Counted from the first letter of the stretch, positions 36,565 through 45,752 are shown. The stretch: DNA of 64,000 bases from Flavobacteriaceae bacterium (GCA_009886755.1 QXYU01000020.1:62001-126000), one strand, 5' to 3'. The notes: a model not told the origin generated them from the sequence alone. Program-made: numbers and translations.

Positions 36565-37875
36565 TTAAACAAAATTCATGTAATTATTTATGGTGACTTT
36601 CGCTTTGAGATCAAAGAGTAAACTGTAGAGTCCAAAGAAGGTTCGATTGATGTAAATAAAGTGCTCAGAACCACGGTTTCCATTCATTTTTCTCCACTCT
36701 TTATCTTCGGTTAATTCCTGACTCAAAGAAGCGATTTGATTCCAGAAAACTGAATCTGAAAAATCAAAAGTATCAGCTTGAAATGGCAGGGTTAATAGAC
36801 GGAGCATTCGATTGAATAGATCCGTGAAAAAAGTAATTTCCTCAGGAGTATCCGTGGGGGTAAGGATTTTCAATGACCTCAAAATTTCTTGAAATTTTGA
36901 AGGATTGTTCAGGTTTTCCTCTTTTGATAATTCAAAATAAGGCAGATAAAAATCCTCTGGAATTTGCTTGATACAGCCAAAATCCAAAGCAACCAATTCA
37001 TGTCTCGGGGAAATCAAAAAATTCCCGGGATGAGGGTCTGCATGTACTTTTTTGAGGCAGTGCATTTGAAACATATAAAAGTCCCACAGGCTTTGTCCCA
37101 GCATTTGATTGATCTGAGGATCGGTATTTTCTTGATCGGTATATTCAGAGAGGTGAATACCTTCCATCCAGTCCATTGTCAATACCCGTTTATTTGACCA
37201 TTCTGGATAATACTTTGGAAAACTAAGGTTGGGCACTCCAGCACATTCCTCTGTCATTTGTCGGCTTTGCGCTAGTTCTAATTCGTAATCGGTCTCTTCA
37301 AGAAGTTTGTTTTCGACTTCTTTAAAAAACTTCTCCACGTCTTGCCCTTTCAGATTGAACATGCGAACGGCCACAGGTTTAACGATACTTAAATCAGAGC
37401 CGATACTGTTTGCTACTCCTGGGTATTGAATTTTCACAGCAAGTTTTTTCCCATTCTTTGATGCCTGATGTACCTGGCCGATACTGGCAGCATTGATAGA
37501 TTGAGCAGCAAACGTATCAAAAATGACCTCGGGGTCGGCTCCTAAATTTTTACGTATTAATTGTTTTACCAAAGGGGTTGAAAGCGGCGGCACTGAAAAT
37601 TGTGCCAAGCTAAATTGTTCTACATAGGCTCGGGGTAGCATGTTTTTTTCCATGCTTAGCATCTGTGCCATTTTCAAAGCACTTCCCTTGAGACTTTTAA
37701 GTCCATCATAAATGTCTTTGGCATTTTCCTCATCCAATGCTTCTTTGGAAATTTCTCGATTCAGTGCTTTTCCTCCGTAGTATTTGAGGTAGTTTCCTCC
37801 TACTTTGACGCCAGTGGCCACTAGTTTGGTAGCGCGTTCAATTTTATTGGTTGGTATGTAATCGAGTGTTTTCAC
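36565..37875 (-). CDS. ABC1/UbiB-family atypical kinase
   Basis: 436 residues, GTG start directly after the TetR stop. UbiB/COQ8-type features: LKGSALKMAQMLS at 62-74, which is the position of the family K-x-G-Q motif but reads K68-M-A70-Q71; INAASIGQVHQA (A-rich loop and QVH); AVKIQYPGV (ATP-binding Lys); HADPHPGNF (catalytic loop) and ALDFGCIKQ (metal-binding DFG). Such proteins support ubiquinone or lipid metabolism in other organisms. The function is uncertain in this lineage, which typically uses menaquinone. Unlike E. coli UbiB, no C-terminal membrane helices are evident. The TetR gene upstream probably controls it. Confidence 0.85.
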   Translation of the reverse strand: MKTLDYIPTNKIERATKLVATGVKVGGNYLKYYGGKALNREISKEALDEENAKDIYDGLKSLKGSALKMAQMLSMEKNMLPRAYVEQFSLAQFSVPPLSTPLVKQLIRKNLGADPEVIFDTFAAQSINAASIGQVHQASKNGKKLAVKIQYPGVANSIGSDLSIVKPVAVRMFNLKGQDVEKFFKEVENKLLEETDYELELAQSRQMTEECAGVPNLSFPKYYPEWSNKRVLTMDWMEGIHLSEYTDQENTDPQINQMLGQSLWDFYMFQMHCLKKVHADPHPGNFLISPRHELVALDFGCIKQIPEDFYLPYFELSKEENLNNPSKFQEILRSLKILTPTDTPEEITFFTDLFNRMLRLLTLPFQADTFDFSDSVFWNQIASLSQELTEDKEWRKMNGNRGSEHFIYINRTFFGLYSLLFDLKAKVTINNYMNFV

Positions 37876-38526
37876 TTAGGCGTTTACAAATTTTTCTTTC
37901 CACAAAAACTTTCCGAGATCCAAAATTGAATCCAATGGGGTGTTATCAAACACATCAAAAGCGGTATGTACCGACTTTTCTATCGCAGCATCTGTTTTTT
38001 CAAAATTTTCAGATCGATCCACTATCCAAAATTTGAGCAAAAAAAGGAGCTGCAACCAAGCGGCTTCTGAAAACAACTTTGGTGGGTGCTGTTGGAAACG
38101 AGAGTCTTTGTCTGCATTACCCTCTTCGATCAGATCGGTGGCAAATGTTTTGAAGTGGCGGCGCAAGCCTTTGAGATACACCAAATCTTTCATGTTATTC
38201 ATTTCCTGATGCAAGGCAAAAAGAACGTAGGATCGGTTCAACAACAACAACTCAAAAAAAGTAAAGTAAAAACTTAGGAGTTTTTCCTTTCTTCCCACCT
38301 TCTTGAAATTTTTATCCTTTTCCAATACCGACATGGTGTTGATGAAAAAAGCTTCCCAAATGTATTCCCGAACGGCATCAAGAGAACCAAAAACACGGTA
38401 GAAGTCTTTTTCCTTCATTCCCGCGGTCTGACAAAACTTGAAAACCGACTTAGGATAGGCCTCATGGGCTAGAACATGGTCGGTGTAGTGACTTAAAATT
38501 TTGTTTCGAAATTCTTGTGACTCCAT
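37876..38526 (-). CDS. TetR-family regulator
   Basis: 216 residues from the ATG at 38526. A TetR-type helix-turn-helix lies at the N-terminus (ILSHYTDHVLAHEAYPKSVFKFCQTAGMKEKDFYRVFGSLDAVREYIWEAFF), where FxxVFGSLDAVREY is the usual end of the HTH domain. The C-terminal ligand-binding part is all-helical. It forms a two-gene unit with the ABC1 kinase (TAA then GTG). A 9-bp inverted repeat seven bases upstream of its start is the likely operator. Confidence 0.8.
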   Translation of the reverse strand: MESQEFRNKILSHYTDHVLAHEAYPKSVFKFCQTAGMKEKDFYRVFGSLDAVREYIWEAFFINTMSVLEKDKNFKKVGRKEKLLSFYFTFFELLLLNRSYVLFALHQEMNNMKDLVYLKGLRRHFKTFATDLIEEGNADKDSRFQQHPPKLFSEAAWLQLLFLLKFWIVDRSENFEKTDAAIEKSVHTAFDVFDNTPLDSILDLGKFLWKEKFVNA

Positions 38527-38532
38527 CTGTAG

Positions 38533-38559
38533 ATTTTGTATTGTACAATGATACAAAAT
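38533..38559. promoter_or_regulatory. Candidate TetR operator
   Basis: Perfect 9-bp arms ATTTTGTAT and ATACAAAAT separated by 9 bases, with an inner palindrome ATTGTACAAT. It lies 6 bases before the regulator's ATG, in the spacer shared with htpG. Confidence 0.6.
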
Positions 38560-38611
38560 GTTTAATTATTTTTAGATATGTTTAAACAATAATGTTTTGT
38601 TAATTTTTTGA

Positions 38612-38650
38612 TGTCAATATGTCACTCACTTCGCTTTGGTATTTTTTTTG
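38612..38650 (+). promoter_or_regulatory. Candidate heat-shock promoter/operator of htpG
   Basis: TGTCA-ATA-TGTCA (38612-38624) is followed 13 bases later by GGTATTTTTTTTG (38638-38650). The same set, TGTCA-N3-TGWCA then GGTATTT-N2-TTTG, precedes hsp20. The ATG is 27 bases beyond. Confidence 0.6.
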
Positions 38651-38677
38651 AGTGGTTAGTGGAAAAACATAGAAACC

Positions 38678-40558
38678 ATGTCAAAAGGCAAAATCAATGT
38701 AGCGGTTGAAAATATATTCCCGCTAATCAAAAAATTCTTGTACAGTGATCATGAAATATTTCTTCGGGAACTGATCTCCAATGCTACCGATGCCACGAAT
38801 AAACTCAAACACCTTAGCAGCCTTGGAGAAGTCAAAGGCGATTTGGGCGATTTAACCTTGGAGGTTAAAATTGATGCCAAAGGCAAGAAGCTCCATATCA
38901 TTGATAAAGGAGTGGGGATGACCTCTGAAGAGGTGAACAAATACATTAACGAGGTGGCCTTCTCAGGCGCGGAGGAATTCCTAGAGCAATACAAAGAAAG
39001 TGCTAAAGACTCTGGCATCATTGGTCATTTTGGCTTGGGCTTTTATTCTGCTTTTATGGTGGCCAAGGAAGTAGAAATCATCACTAAATCATTTAAGGAT
39101 GAACCAGCAGCTCACTGGACTTGTGATGGTTCTCCAGAATATGATCTGAAAAAATCTGATAAAAAAGAACGTGGTACAGAGATCATCCTTCATATTGATG
39201 AAGACTCCAAAGAATTTTTGGAAGAGAGCCGTATCGGAGCCTTGCTAAGCAAGTACAATAAGTTTATGCCCGTTCCCATCAAATTCGGAACACGTGAGGA
39301 AACCCTTCCACTCCCAGAAGATGCTGCCGAAGATGCAAAAGCCGAAACGGTTACTGTGGACAACATCATCAACAACCCAAACCCTGCTTGGGCCAAAGCC
39401 CCTTCTGAACTCAAAGAGGAAGACTACAAAGGGTTCTACCGAGAGCTTTACCCAGCCCAATTTGAAGAGCCTTTGTTCAATATCCACCTCAACGTGGACT
39501 ACCCGTTCAATCTTACAGGGATATTGTATTTCCCCAAACTCAACAATGACCTAAACATTCAAAAAGACCGCATTCAACTGTATCAAAATCAAGTTTTTGT
39601 TACCGATAATGTGGAGGGGATTGTCCCTGAGTTCTTAACCCTTTTGCGTGGCGTCATTGATTCTCCTGACATTCCATTGAATGTGTCTCGAAGCTATTTA
39701 CAAGCAGATGGGGCGGTGAAAAAGATCAGTAATTACATCACACGTAAAGTGGCTGATAAATTGAGTAGTCTGTTTAAAAAAGATCGTAAAGGTTTTGAGG
39801 AAAAATGGAACGACATCAAGGTGGTCATTGAATACGGAATGCTAAGCGAGGACAAGTTCTTTGAAAAAGCAGAAAAATTTGCCTTATTCCCTACTACTGA
39901 CGGGGATTATTTTACTTATGAAGAACTGCAAGAAAAAGTAAAAGACAGTCAAACCGATAAAGACGGAAAACTGATTTTACTTTATGCTTCTCAGGTTGAA
40001 GAACAACACAGTTATATTCAGGCTGCCAAAGACAAAGGTTATACAGTTCTGCTTTTGGATTCTCCCATTATCAGCCATTTGATTCAAAAACTAGAGAGCA
40101 GTAAAGAAAACCTCAGCTTTGCAAGAGTGGATGGAGATGCTATTGAAAACCTCATCAAAAAAGACGAAGCCACCGTATCTAAACTATCAGAGGAAGAAAC
40201 AGAAAAACTCAAACCCATGATTGAGGAAGCGGTCACTGATGAAAAGTACAGCGTGCAATTGGAAGCCATGGACAGCAAAGGATTGCCTTTTGTACTAACC
40301 CAACCCGAGTTTATGCGGCGTATGAAAGAAATGCAGCAAACCGGAGGAGGTGGTATGATGGGAAGCCTCCCGGAAATGTACACCCTTTTGGTGAACACCA
40401 ACCACAGCTTGGTAGGACAGATTTTGAACACTAAAACAACTAAGAAGCGGGAACGTTTGATAAGACAAGGTTTGGATTTGGCTCGTTTATCACAAAACCT
40501 CCTCAAAGGAGAGGAATTGACAGCCTTTATCCAACGGAGTTTAGATCTAATCAAATAA
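38678..40558 (+). CDS. htpG: Molecular chaperone HtpG (Hsp90)
   Basis: 626 residues, close to E. coli HtpG. The N-terminal GHKL ATPase has FLRELISNATDATNKL (Mg-binding Asn), IIDKGVGMT and GIIGHFGLGFYSAFMVA (ATP lid and glycine motif). The middle domain carries LNVSRSYLQ with the catalytic Arg, and the C-terminal dimerisation domain ends near KGEELTAFIQRSLDLIK. It is a stand-alone gene flanked by a candidate heat-shock promoter and a strong terminator, consistent with single-gene stress control. Confidence 0.97.
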   Translation: MSKGKINVAVENIFPLIKKFLYSDHEIFLRELISNATDATNKLKHLSSLGEVKGDLGDLTLEVKIDAKGKKLHIIDKGVGMTSEEVNKYINEVAFSGAEEFLEQYKESAKDSGIIGHFGLGFYSAFMVAKEVEIITKSFKDEPAAHWTCDGSPEYDLKKSDKKERGTEIILHIDEDSKEFLEESRIGALLSKYNKFMPVPIKFGTREETLPLPEDAAEDAKAETVTVDNIINNPNPAWAKAPSELKEEDYKGFYRELYPAQFEEPLFNIHLNVDYPFNLTGILYFPKLNNDLNIQKDRIQLYQNQVFVTDNVEGIVPEFLTLLRGVIDSPDIPLNVSRSYLQADGAVKKISNYITRKVADKLSSLFKKDRKGFEEKWNDIKVVIEYGMLSEDKFFEKAEKFALFPTTDGDYFTYEELQEKVKDSQTDKDGKLILLYASQVEEQHSYIQAAKDKGYTVLLLDSPIISHLIQKLESSKENLSFARVDGDAIENLIKKDEATVSKLSEEETEKLKPMIEEAVTDEKYSVQLEAMDSKGLPFVLTQPEFMRRMKEMQQTGGGGMMGSLPEMYTLLVNTNHSLVGQILNTKTTKKRERLIRQGLDLARLSQNLLKGEELTAFIQRSLDLIK

Positions 40559-40577
40559 CCACCGCTTTTGTATTAGC

Positions 40578-40610
40578 AAAGCAACGACTGCACGCAGTCG
40601 TTGCTTTTTT
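40578..40610 (+). terminator. Terminator of htpG
   Basis: A perfect 13-bp stem (AAAGCAACGACTG with CAGTCGTTGCTTT) around CACG, followed by a T run, 20 bases after the htpG stop. Confidence 0.93.
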
Positions 40611-40691
40611 CTTTCTAGAAGGGACTAACAGCTATTTTTTGAGACTTGCGATTCCTTTCCTCTACCTTAGCACAAAGGATCTTTGAACAAC

Positions 40692-40976
40692 ATGAATAAA
40701 AAACGCTTAGGATATCGTTTGCTCTTTTTTTGGAGCCTGTTGTTGATTCCGCTAGTAGGAAGTCTGTTCACAACTGAAATACAGTGGAATACGTATGATT
40801 TTCTGACAGCAGCACTACTCCTGAGTATCGGGGCTTGGTGCATGGAACGCATCCTTCAATCGCGCCAAACCAAACACATTAAAAATATTGCTATGGTTGT
40901 ACTGCTTATCCTTTTACTGCTTTTGTGGACGGAAATGGCCGTCGGACTGTTTGGGAGTCCCCTAGCAGGTTATTAA
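40692..40976 (+). CDS. Small three-helix membrane protein
   Basis: 94 residues from the ATG at 40692; a TTG three codons upstream is less likely. Three hydrophobic segments are visible: about 9-24 (LLFFWSLLLIPLVGSLF), 35-48 (FLTAALLLSIGAWC) and 65-85 (IAMVVLLILLLLLWTEMAVGLFG), with a short basic loop (ERILQSRQTKHIK). No family was recognised. It starts a small + strand run with the methyltransferase (9-base gap) and alkB, so it is probably co-transcribed with them. Confidence 0.65.
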   Translation: MNKKRLGYRLLFFWSLLLIPLVGSLFTTEIQWNTYDFLTAALLLSIGAWCMERILQSRQTKHIKNIAMVVLLILLLLLWTEMAVGLFGSPLAGY

Positions 40977-40985
40977 CTTTGTCGA

Positions 40986-41600
40986 ATGAATGAACGCCAT
41001 CGCCATTGGGAGACCCTTTATCAAAACAAAGAATTTGAAACTTGTAGCTGGTATCAAACCATCCCCGAAACTTCGCTAGAGCTTATAGCTGCCCTTCATC
41101 TCCCCAAGGAAGCAGCGATTTTAGATGTCGGTGGGGGCGAGAGTCATTTAACCGCCTTCTTGCTTAAAGAAGGTTTTTCCCAACTCTCCGTATTGGATAT
41201 TTCACCTACAGCCTTGGAGAAAAGTCAAAAAAGGATGGGTGTCAACGCTGCTAAGGTAACATGGATCGCATCGGACGTAACTTGCTTTGAAACCGAAAAA
41301 TCCTATGACCTTTGGCACGATCGCGCGGCTTTTCATTTCCTCAAAGATCCAAAAGACATCGCTGCCTATTTAGCCACAGCTGGAAAACGAGTTCGCGCTG
41401 GCGGCTATGCCGTTATAGGCACCTTTTCACCTCAAGGACCAACACGCTGTAGCGGTATCACTATTCAACAATACAGCATAGATGCCCTTGCCGAATGTTT
41501 TAAAGCTGATTTTGATCTTATTGCCAGTCAAGAAAACAGCCATCAAACTCCCTTTGACACTGAACAAGCGTTTAGCTTTTGTACCTTTCAAAGAAAATAG
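40986..41600 (+). CDS. Class I SAM-dependent methyltransferase
   Basis: 204 residues. Motif I is AAILDVGGGESHLTAFLL, motif II LSVLDISPTALEKSQKR, and the later YDLWHDRAAFHFLKDP is a frequent signature of small Bacteroidota and proteobacterial methyltransferases with N-terminal W-x-x-LYxxK and SWYQ blocks. The substrate is unknown; small molecules such as thiol or chalcogen compounds, or a protein, are possible. It lies between a small membrane protein and alkB, with 14 bases to the latter. Confidence 0.85.
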   Translation: MNERHRHWETLYQNKEFETCSWYQTIPETSLELIAALHLPKEAAILDVGGGESHLTAFLLKEGFSQLSVLDISPTALEKSQKRMGVNAAKVTWIASDVTCFETEKSYDLWHDRAAFHFLKDPKDIAAYLATAGKRVRAGGYAVIGTFSPQGPTRCSGITIQQYSIDALAECFKADFDLIASQENSHQTPFDTEQAFSFCTFQRK

Positions 41601-41614
41601 TTTCAACAGCATCC

Positions 41615-42223
41615 ATGCAGGAATTATTCGCATCTCAATCCTTCTCCTGGCAACCCGAGCTTCCCGATGCGGAACTGCATTACTATCCCCATTTTTGGTC
41701 TCCGAAGGAAGCTGACGTTTTGTTTGAACAGCTACAACAAGAAACACCTTGGCAACACGATCCGATCACTGTTTTTGGAAAAACCTATATGCAGCCGCGA
41801 TTGACAGCTCTTTACGGGAAGAACTCGCAACCCTATTCCTACTCCGGGATAACCATGAACCCCCACCCTATGTCAAAAACCCTTTTGGAGATACTTCAGA
41901 AAATCCAAACTGTGGACCCCCATGCCTACAATACCGTATTACTGAACTTATATCGCAACGGAAAAGACAGCAACGGCTGGCATGCGGACAATGAAAAAGA
42001 ACTGGGATTCCAACCACGTATCGCATCAGCAAGTTTTGGTGAAGAACGTTTTTTTCATTTCAAACATCGAAGCGACAAACAACAACGGTACAAATTACGT
42101 TTGGGACATGGGAGCCTGCTGATTATGGGAGGAGCCATGCAAGAACACTGGTTGCATCAAATTGCTAAAACCGCTCGCCCTGTAAAGGAACGCATCAACC
42201 TTACGTTTCGGAAACTCTGTTGA
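41615..42223 (+). CDS. AlkB-like 2OG-Fe(II) dioxygenase
   Basis: Probably repairs alkylated bases by oxidative demethylation. It has 202 residues from the ATG at 41615; the frame opens further upstream but would overlap the methyltransferase. The iron ligands are H123 and D125 (GWHADNEKEL) and H181 (HWLHQIAK). 2-oxoglutarate is bound by R193-x-N195-x3-R199 (ERINLTFRK). N-(L/Y)-Y-R-x-G-x-D precedes the first His, as in ALKBH2/3-like enzymes. The methyltransferase upstream is probably unrelated to the repair role. No adaptive-response regulator (Ada) is nearby. Confidence 0.9.
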   Translation: MQELFASQSFSWQPELPDAELHYYPHFWSPKEADVLFEQLQQETPWQHDPITVFGKTYMQPRLTALYGKNSQPYSYSGITMNPHPMSKTLLEILQKIQTVDPHAYNTVLLNLYRNGKDSNGWHADNEKELGFQPRIASASFGEERFFHFKHRSDKQQRYKLRLGHGSLLIMGGAMQEHWLHQIAKTARPVKERINLTFRKLC

Positions 42224-42405
42224 AAACAACGGTTTAAAAAGGTGTCAAACCAGCCTTAAACATGGCGGTTTCTCATGTTTAAATTCACTCGTCGGAAATG
42301 GATTTATTAATGAATTTTAATCTGAATTCTCATTAATCACATCATTTTTTTGTTTAATCTTCAAAAATTGGGGAACAATAAGTAATTTGCACCCTAAAAA
42401 ATTCA

Positions 42406-44619
42406 TTGAAATCATACAGCCTCACCTTATTTTGTCTTTTGCTATTTGCTTTTCAAATTCTCCTAGGGCAAAACAAAGACCTCCCCAGCATACATGTCAA
42501 ATATACCTCTGAAGATATTGCAATTGACGGTAATGCCGATGAAAGTAGTTGGAGTACTGCACCAGAATCCAGTGATTTTTGGCAGTGGTTTCCTACCGAT
42601 AGTATCCGTGCACTGAATCAAACGCGTTTTAAAGTATTGAATGACGACAAGAACATCTACTTGAGTATTCAAACTTTTTACCCAGGAGAGGACTATGTAA
42701 TCCCTTCCCTCAGAAGGGATTTTCAAGGGGGTGGTAATGACAATATTGCCTTTCACTTCGACCCTTTTAACGACCGAACCAATTCCTTCTTTTTTGGCAC
42801 CAATCCTTTGGGCGTAAAACGCGAGGCACTTATTTCCAATGGCGGAAACGACTGGCGTCGAGACAGCAACCTAAGCTGGGACATCAAATGGGAAACTGTC
42901 ACCAAGCAGTTTGATGGGTTTACCCTAACGGAAGTTAAAATCCCTCTTGCTTTTCTAAACTATCCCGATGGAAGTACCAACTGGGGTTTTAATATGTATC
43001 GCTTTGACACCCAAGCCAACGAGCGTAGTTCTTGGGGGCATGTTCCTCAAAACCAAAGTGTCGTGAACTTGGCTTTTATGGGAGACTTACAGTTTGAAAA
43101 ACCCCTGCCAAAATCCAAAATCCCTTGGGCCTTTATTCCTTTTGTGGCTGGAATCAACGCCAATGACTTTGAGAATGACGAGCGGTTTCGAAGCTTAAGT
43201 TTTGGCGGAGATATTAAGGTGCCGATCAACAACGGTCTTAATCTAGACCTTACATTCAATCCGGATTTTTCGCAGGTAGAAGTGGACGATCAAGTGATTA
43301 ATCTTACCCGCTTTGAAGTGCGACTTCCTGAAAAAAGACAATTCTTTATCCAAAATGCTGATCTGTTTGCCAATTATGGTAGCAGTTACAACGCCCAGCC
43401 TTTTTTCTCCCGCCGTATTGGGGTGGCCGAAGACAAAGATGGCAACACCATCCAAAATCGCATTGTTGCCGGAGCACGACTGAGTGGAAAAGTAAACAAC
43501 AACCTCCGATTAGGACTACTCAATATGCAAACCGACGCGGACGAAGCCAATGAAATTGCAGCAAATAATAACACTGTTTTTACCCTGCAACAGAAAGTAT
43601 TTTCCCGATCCAACGTCAGTTTTATTTTTGTCAACCGAGAGACGACCGGTGAATACGATTTTGTAGATGAAGACGATCGCTACAATCGCGTGGTTGGAAT
43701 GGACTATCGCTTGGCGTCCAAAGACAACAAATGGACCGGAAATTCGTATTTCCACAAATCCTTTGAACAAAACGGAGGACGTGACAACGTCAGTTGGGGC
43801 GGTTTTATTAATCGCAACACACGGAACTATCAGATCTCGCAATCGATTGCTGGTATTGGAGAGGACTTTAACGCCGATCTTGGTTTTGTCCGCCGCAAGG
43901 GGAATTTCCGGAATTTCACTAAATACACACAGAAATTTTATCCCAAAACAGGAGCCATCAATACGTGGAATTTAACACTACAAAGCTATTCATTGTGGAA
44001 GCCCTCGGATGATTTTCGTTTGACCGACAACAGTCTCAACTTGGAATCTCAAATACGATTTAAGAATCAAAGCCGAATTGATGTAGAAGCTTCCAATCGT
44101 AATGTCTATCTCTATGATGCCTTTGATCCAACCGGACTCAACGACGACAACCCCCTACCGGGTGACACCGAGTACACTTATAAATCGGTAGAAGTCACCT
44201 TCAACTCTGACCAGCGAAAACGCTTTAATTATCGCTTGCGACCCAGCGTAGGAGAATTTTTTAATGGCCAAAAATATTCTCTGCAAAGCGACTTCAATTA
44301 CCGTATCCAGCCTTTTTTCCAAGCGAGCCTCAAGCTCAACTATGATCATATTCAACTGGGAAAAGGCTTTCCCACTGCCGATTTACTATTGGTTAGTCCC
44401 AAGGTTGATCTCACTTTTACCAAAAGTATTTTCTGGACCACCTTTGTACAGTTCAGTTCCCAATCAGAAAACTTAGGGATTAATTCCCGTCTTCAGTGGC
44501 GTTTTGCCCCCCTCTCCGACTTGTATGTAGTCTATAACGATAATTATATTACAACGGACTCCTTTTTACCAAGATTGCGTACTTTTAACCTCAAATTCAC
44601 CTACTGGTTAAACATATAA
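42406..44619 (+). CDS. DUF5916 outer-membrane barrel protein with CBM9-like domain
   Basis: 737 residues starting at TTG, since no in-frame ATG precedes the signal peptide (LTLFCLLLFAFQILLGQ). Residues about 25-215 form a carbohydrate-binding family 9-like domain (IAIDGNADESSWSTAPESSDFWQW and WGFNMYRFD). Residues about 225-737 are the DUF5916 region: alternating amphipathic strands such as LNLDLTFNPDFSQVEVDDQVINLTRFEVRLPEKRQFFIQNADLF and a terminal strand LRTFNLKFTYWLNI ending in an aromatic-rich pattern, as expected of an outer-membrane beta-barrel. The function of DUF5916 is unknown; it is commonly thought to be an outer-membrane protein. It is followed by a lipoprotein gene 85 bases downstream. 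Confidence 0.82.
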   Translation: MKSYSLTLFCLLLFAFQILLGQNKDLPSIHVKYTSEDIAIDGNADESSWSTAPESSDFWQWFPTDSIRALNQTRFKVLNDDKNIYLSIQTFYPGEDYVIPSLRRDFQGGGNDNIAFHFDPFNDRTNSFFFGTNPLGVKREALISNGGNDWRRDSNLSWDIKWETVTKQFDGFTLTEVKIPLAFLNYPDGSTNWGFNMYRFDTQANERSSWGHVPQNQSVVNLAFMGDLQFEKPLPKSKIPWAFIPFVAGINANDFENDERFRSLSFGGDIKVPINNGLNLDLTFNPDFSQVEVDDQVINLTRFEVRLPEKRQFFIQNADLFANYGSSYNAQPFFSRRIGVAEDKDGNTIQNRIVAGARLSGKVNNNLRLGLLNMQTDADEANEIAANNNTVFTLQQKVFSRSNVSFIFVNRETTGEYDFVDEDDRYNRVVGMDYRLASKDNKWTGNSYFHKSFEQNGGRDNVSWGGFINRNTRNYQISQSIAGIGEDFNADLGFVRRKGNFRNFTKYTQKFYPKTGAINTWNLTLQSYSLWKPSDDFRLTDNSLNLESQIRFKNQSRIDVEASNRNVYLYDAFDPTGLNDDNPLPGDTEYTYKSVEVTFNSDQRKRFNYRLRPSVGEFFNGQKYSLQSDFNYRIQPFFQASLKLNYDHIQLGKGFPTADLLLVSPKVDLTFTKSIFWTTFVQFSSQSENLGINSRLQWRFAPLSDLYVVYNDNYITTDSFLPRLRTFNLKFTYWLNI

Positions 44620-44704
44620 ATAGTAACCGTAGCGTAACAGAAGCCACAGACTGGAAAGCGAACAAACGACTTCCAAACAGTGACCACATATAAAAACTTA
44701 TTTG

Positions 44705-45445
44705 ATGAAAAAAACGATCTCTTTTGCCCTCCCCCTTTTGCTAGTAGGTTTATCTATTAGTCAGTGTAGCATCCCAAAGAAAGCAGGAAAAGGAGAAATG
44801 TTGGTCTCTGGGAAAATTGAAGGCCTTCGCAAAGGAACCCTTTACTTGCAAAAATTTGTAGATACCCTGCTTACCAGCATTGACTCAGTGTCAATTGCCG
44901 GAAGTCCAGAATTCTCTTTTGTAACCAAAATTGAAAGTCCGGAATTATACTACCTCTCCTTAGTCAAAGACGATGGCGACTCACTGAAAGATCGTATTCC
45001 GTTTTTTGGAGAACCCGGTATTATTTCCATCAATACCCGCTTAAAAACCTTTGAGACCAGTGCACAGATCAAAGGGTCCGAAAATCAAAATCTCTATCGC
45101 GAATACCAATCATACATTCGGAAATTCAACAGCCAACAGCTAGACTATTTGCAAGACTACTTGGAATTCCAAAAAGACGGATTCCAAAAAGAAACGGACT
45201 CCATGCAAAAGGTATTGAACAATTTGGTCCGTAGAAAATACTTCTATGCCATTAATTTTGCTTCCAACAATGCCGATCATGAGATTGCACCCTTTATTGC
45301 TTTAGCGGAAGTATATGATGCTAATTTGAGCTTGCTAGACACCCTTGCTACTCGGATGAGCCCAGCAGTGGCCGCATCGAAATACGGAAAGAAGCTGACC
45401 AAGTACTTGTCAGATCGTAGAGCTGACGAACGGCCAGAGGACTAA
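44705..45445 (+). CDS. DUF4369-like lipoprotein
   Basis: 246 residues from the ATG at 44705. The signal region ends LSISQC, a weak lipobox. The N-terminal mature part reads MLVSGKIEGLRKGTLYLQKFVDTLLTSIDSVSIAGSPEFSFVTKIESPELYYLSL, the pattern of DUF4369, a beta-rich domain normally fused ahead of a thioredoxin-like domain. Here the thioredoxin part is absent and a helical tail follows (QQLDYLQDYLEFQKDGFQKETDSMQKVLNNL). It is probably a periplasmic or outer-membrane lipoprotein of unknown function. It converges with a 4-base overlap on the next gene. Confidence 0.7.
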   Translation: MKKTISFALPLLLVGLSISQCSIPKKAGKGEMLVSGKIEGLRKGTLYLQKFVDTLLTSIDSVSIAGSPEFSFVTKIESPELYYLSLVKDDGDSLKDRIPFFGEPGIISINTRLKTFETSAQIKGSENQNLYREYQSYIRKFNSQQLDYLQDYLEFQKDGFQKETDSMQKVLNNLVRRKYFYAINFASNNADHEIAPFIALAEVYDANLSLLDTLATRMSPAVAASKYGKKLTKYLSDRRADERPED

Positions 45446-45714
45446 GCCTTGCTAATCTTGGCTAAGTCAGACTGTAATTTATCCAAGTCCTTTACTAGTT
45501 TTTCTTGAATCGGTTTGAATGCCGCTTTGCCTTTCGTGCGCGCAGCATTGATTTCCGTAATCAACTCATCAAAAAGCGTGATCGCCGCATCAATAAGAGG
45601 ATCTGTTTTTTTGGCATCTACTTTGGGATTCTCCAATTCGGCTCCGTAGATATCTTCGATAAAAGCACCAATAGAATCATTGATGTATTTTTTTAGTTGT
45701 TTGACGCTGGACAT
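45442..45714 (-). CDS. Small helical hypothetical protein
   Basis: 90 residues, nearly all predicted helix, with charged repeats: KQLKKYINDSIGAFIEDIYGAELENP then IDAAITLFDELITEINAARTKGKAAFKPIQEKLVKDLDKLQSDLAKISKA. There is no signal peptide, cysteine or recognised motif, so it is cytoplasmic. I do not recognise a family. It is transcribed separately, in the same direction as bcp-queD-idi, which end 38 bases upstream of its start. Confidence 0.6.
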   Translation of the reverse strand: MSSVKQLKKYINDSIGAFIEDIYGAELENPKVDAKKTDPLIDAAITLFDELITEINAARTKGKAAFKPIQEKLVKDLDKLQSDLAKISKA

Positions 45715-45752
45715 ATTCGTTAGTTTTGGGAAAGATAGAAACTTATTTGCGT

